From NCBI GenBank assembly GCA_964602515.1, contig CAZRRJ010000006.1, positions 1 through 64,000 of the forward strand: a DNA stretch of 64,000 bases, given 5' to 3'. Below the pieces are notes generated by a model. It worked only from the letters and a program-made list of their open reading frames with translations, ran no database searches and was not told the DNA's origin. Below are positions 63,916 through 64,000 of this stretch, piece after piece. The stretch comes from Carboxylicivirga sp964602515. Lineage in GTDB: Bacteria; Bacteroidota; Bacteroidia; Bacteroidales; Marinilabiliaceae. The position numbers were made by a program, and so were the translations under genes. Numbering within the stretch: the first letter of the stretch is position 1; the number at the start of each line of letters is the position of its first letter.

Positions 63916-64000
63916 GATACTTCCACTTTACTACAAAAAGAAACAAACGAAACCGTTAATCAAGCTACCAATGTTTTTATTAATAACATTGCTAAAGCAA
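63913..64000 (+). CDS. Start of a gene cut by the window edge (element-borne)
   Basis: The frame begins MDTSTLLQKETNETVNQATN and stays open to the window end (29 codons seen). There is no signal peptide; the segment is polar and rich in N, T and Q. No family can be named from this piece. Its position after the integrase-coupled gene makes it part of the mobile element. Left partial by the window, not broken. Confidence 0.5.
   Translation, partial: MDTSTLLQKETNETVNQATNVFINNIAKA

Noticed and set aside
1..64000. CRISPR array, rRNA operon, prophage structural genes or known defence system
   Set aside because: No regularly spaced repeats, rRNA sequence, phage structural proteins or recognisable defence genes were seen in the window.

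Overview
The window looks like chromosomal DNA of a Bacteroidota bacterium, probably a marine or anaerobic member of the Bacteroidia/Marinilabiliales type (inference; no rRNA gene is present to confirm it). The signs are AT-rich DNA, absence of Shine-Dalgarno signals before most genes, Bacteroidota-type promoters (TTTG-N19/20-TAnnTTTG), and lineage-typical families: DUF2723/GT117 membrane proteins, a DUF5916 protein, a TPR/PD40 envelope protein, a two-component propeller kinase, DUF6427 next to purD, and a Bacteroidota-type tyrosine integrase.

Layout. 0.8-6.7 kb: an efflux operon of one ABC ATPase, two MacB-type permeases, one adaptor and a TolC-like channel, closed by a strong terminator; a second, orphan adaptor follows at 7.1 kb. 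8.4-12.1 kb: tsaB, a DUF3108 protein, efp and a SpoIIE-type phosphatase; tyrS lies opposite. 13.6-16.6 kb: gene-poor DNA with two small exported proteins and an insertion-sequence transposase remnant. 16.6-21 kb: M28 peptidase, POT-like transporter, RRM protein and Nudix hydrolase. 21.7-28.2 kb: a DUF5916 outer-membrane protein, a LytS/LytTR two-component pair, RarD-like transporter and ElaA-like acetyltransferase. 28.2-36.5 kb: TPR/PD40/SPOR-like envelope protein, rbfA-methyltransferase-LolC/E-like permease operon, dusB, an exported protein and a 3-methyladenine glycosylase.

37-40.2 kb: rplM-rpsI-rpsB-tsf ending in a terminator, then two identical tandem tRNA-Gln genes on the minus strand. 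40.5-51.6 kb: two DUF2723/GT117 proteins on either side of a propeller histidine kinase, the second translationally coupled to a polysaccharide deacetylase. 51.7-55.6 kb: purD, DUF6427 and a NodU/CmcH carbamoyltransferase. 55.6-61.1 kb (mostly minus): a hybrid kinase paired with a ModA-like lipoprotein, an LPG-synthase-like membrane protein and a DUF1289 protein.

Right end. At 61.6 kb there is only the 3' half of a tRNA-Ala(GGC) gene, still followed on its own strand by its terminator. A tyrosine recombinase starts 130 bases away, followed by an overlapping unknown gene and the start of a further gene. This is best read as the left edge of an integrated mobile element whose cargo lies beyond the window. 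The two most interesting systems are this element, whose integrase lacks two usual catalytic residues, and the binding-protein/hybrid-kinase pair at 55.6-59.6 kb, which resembles TorT/TorS- or AioX/AioS-type sensing.
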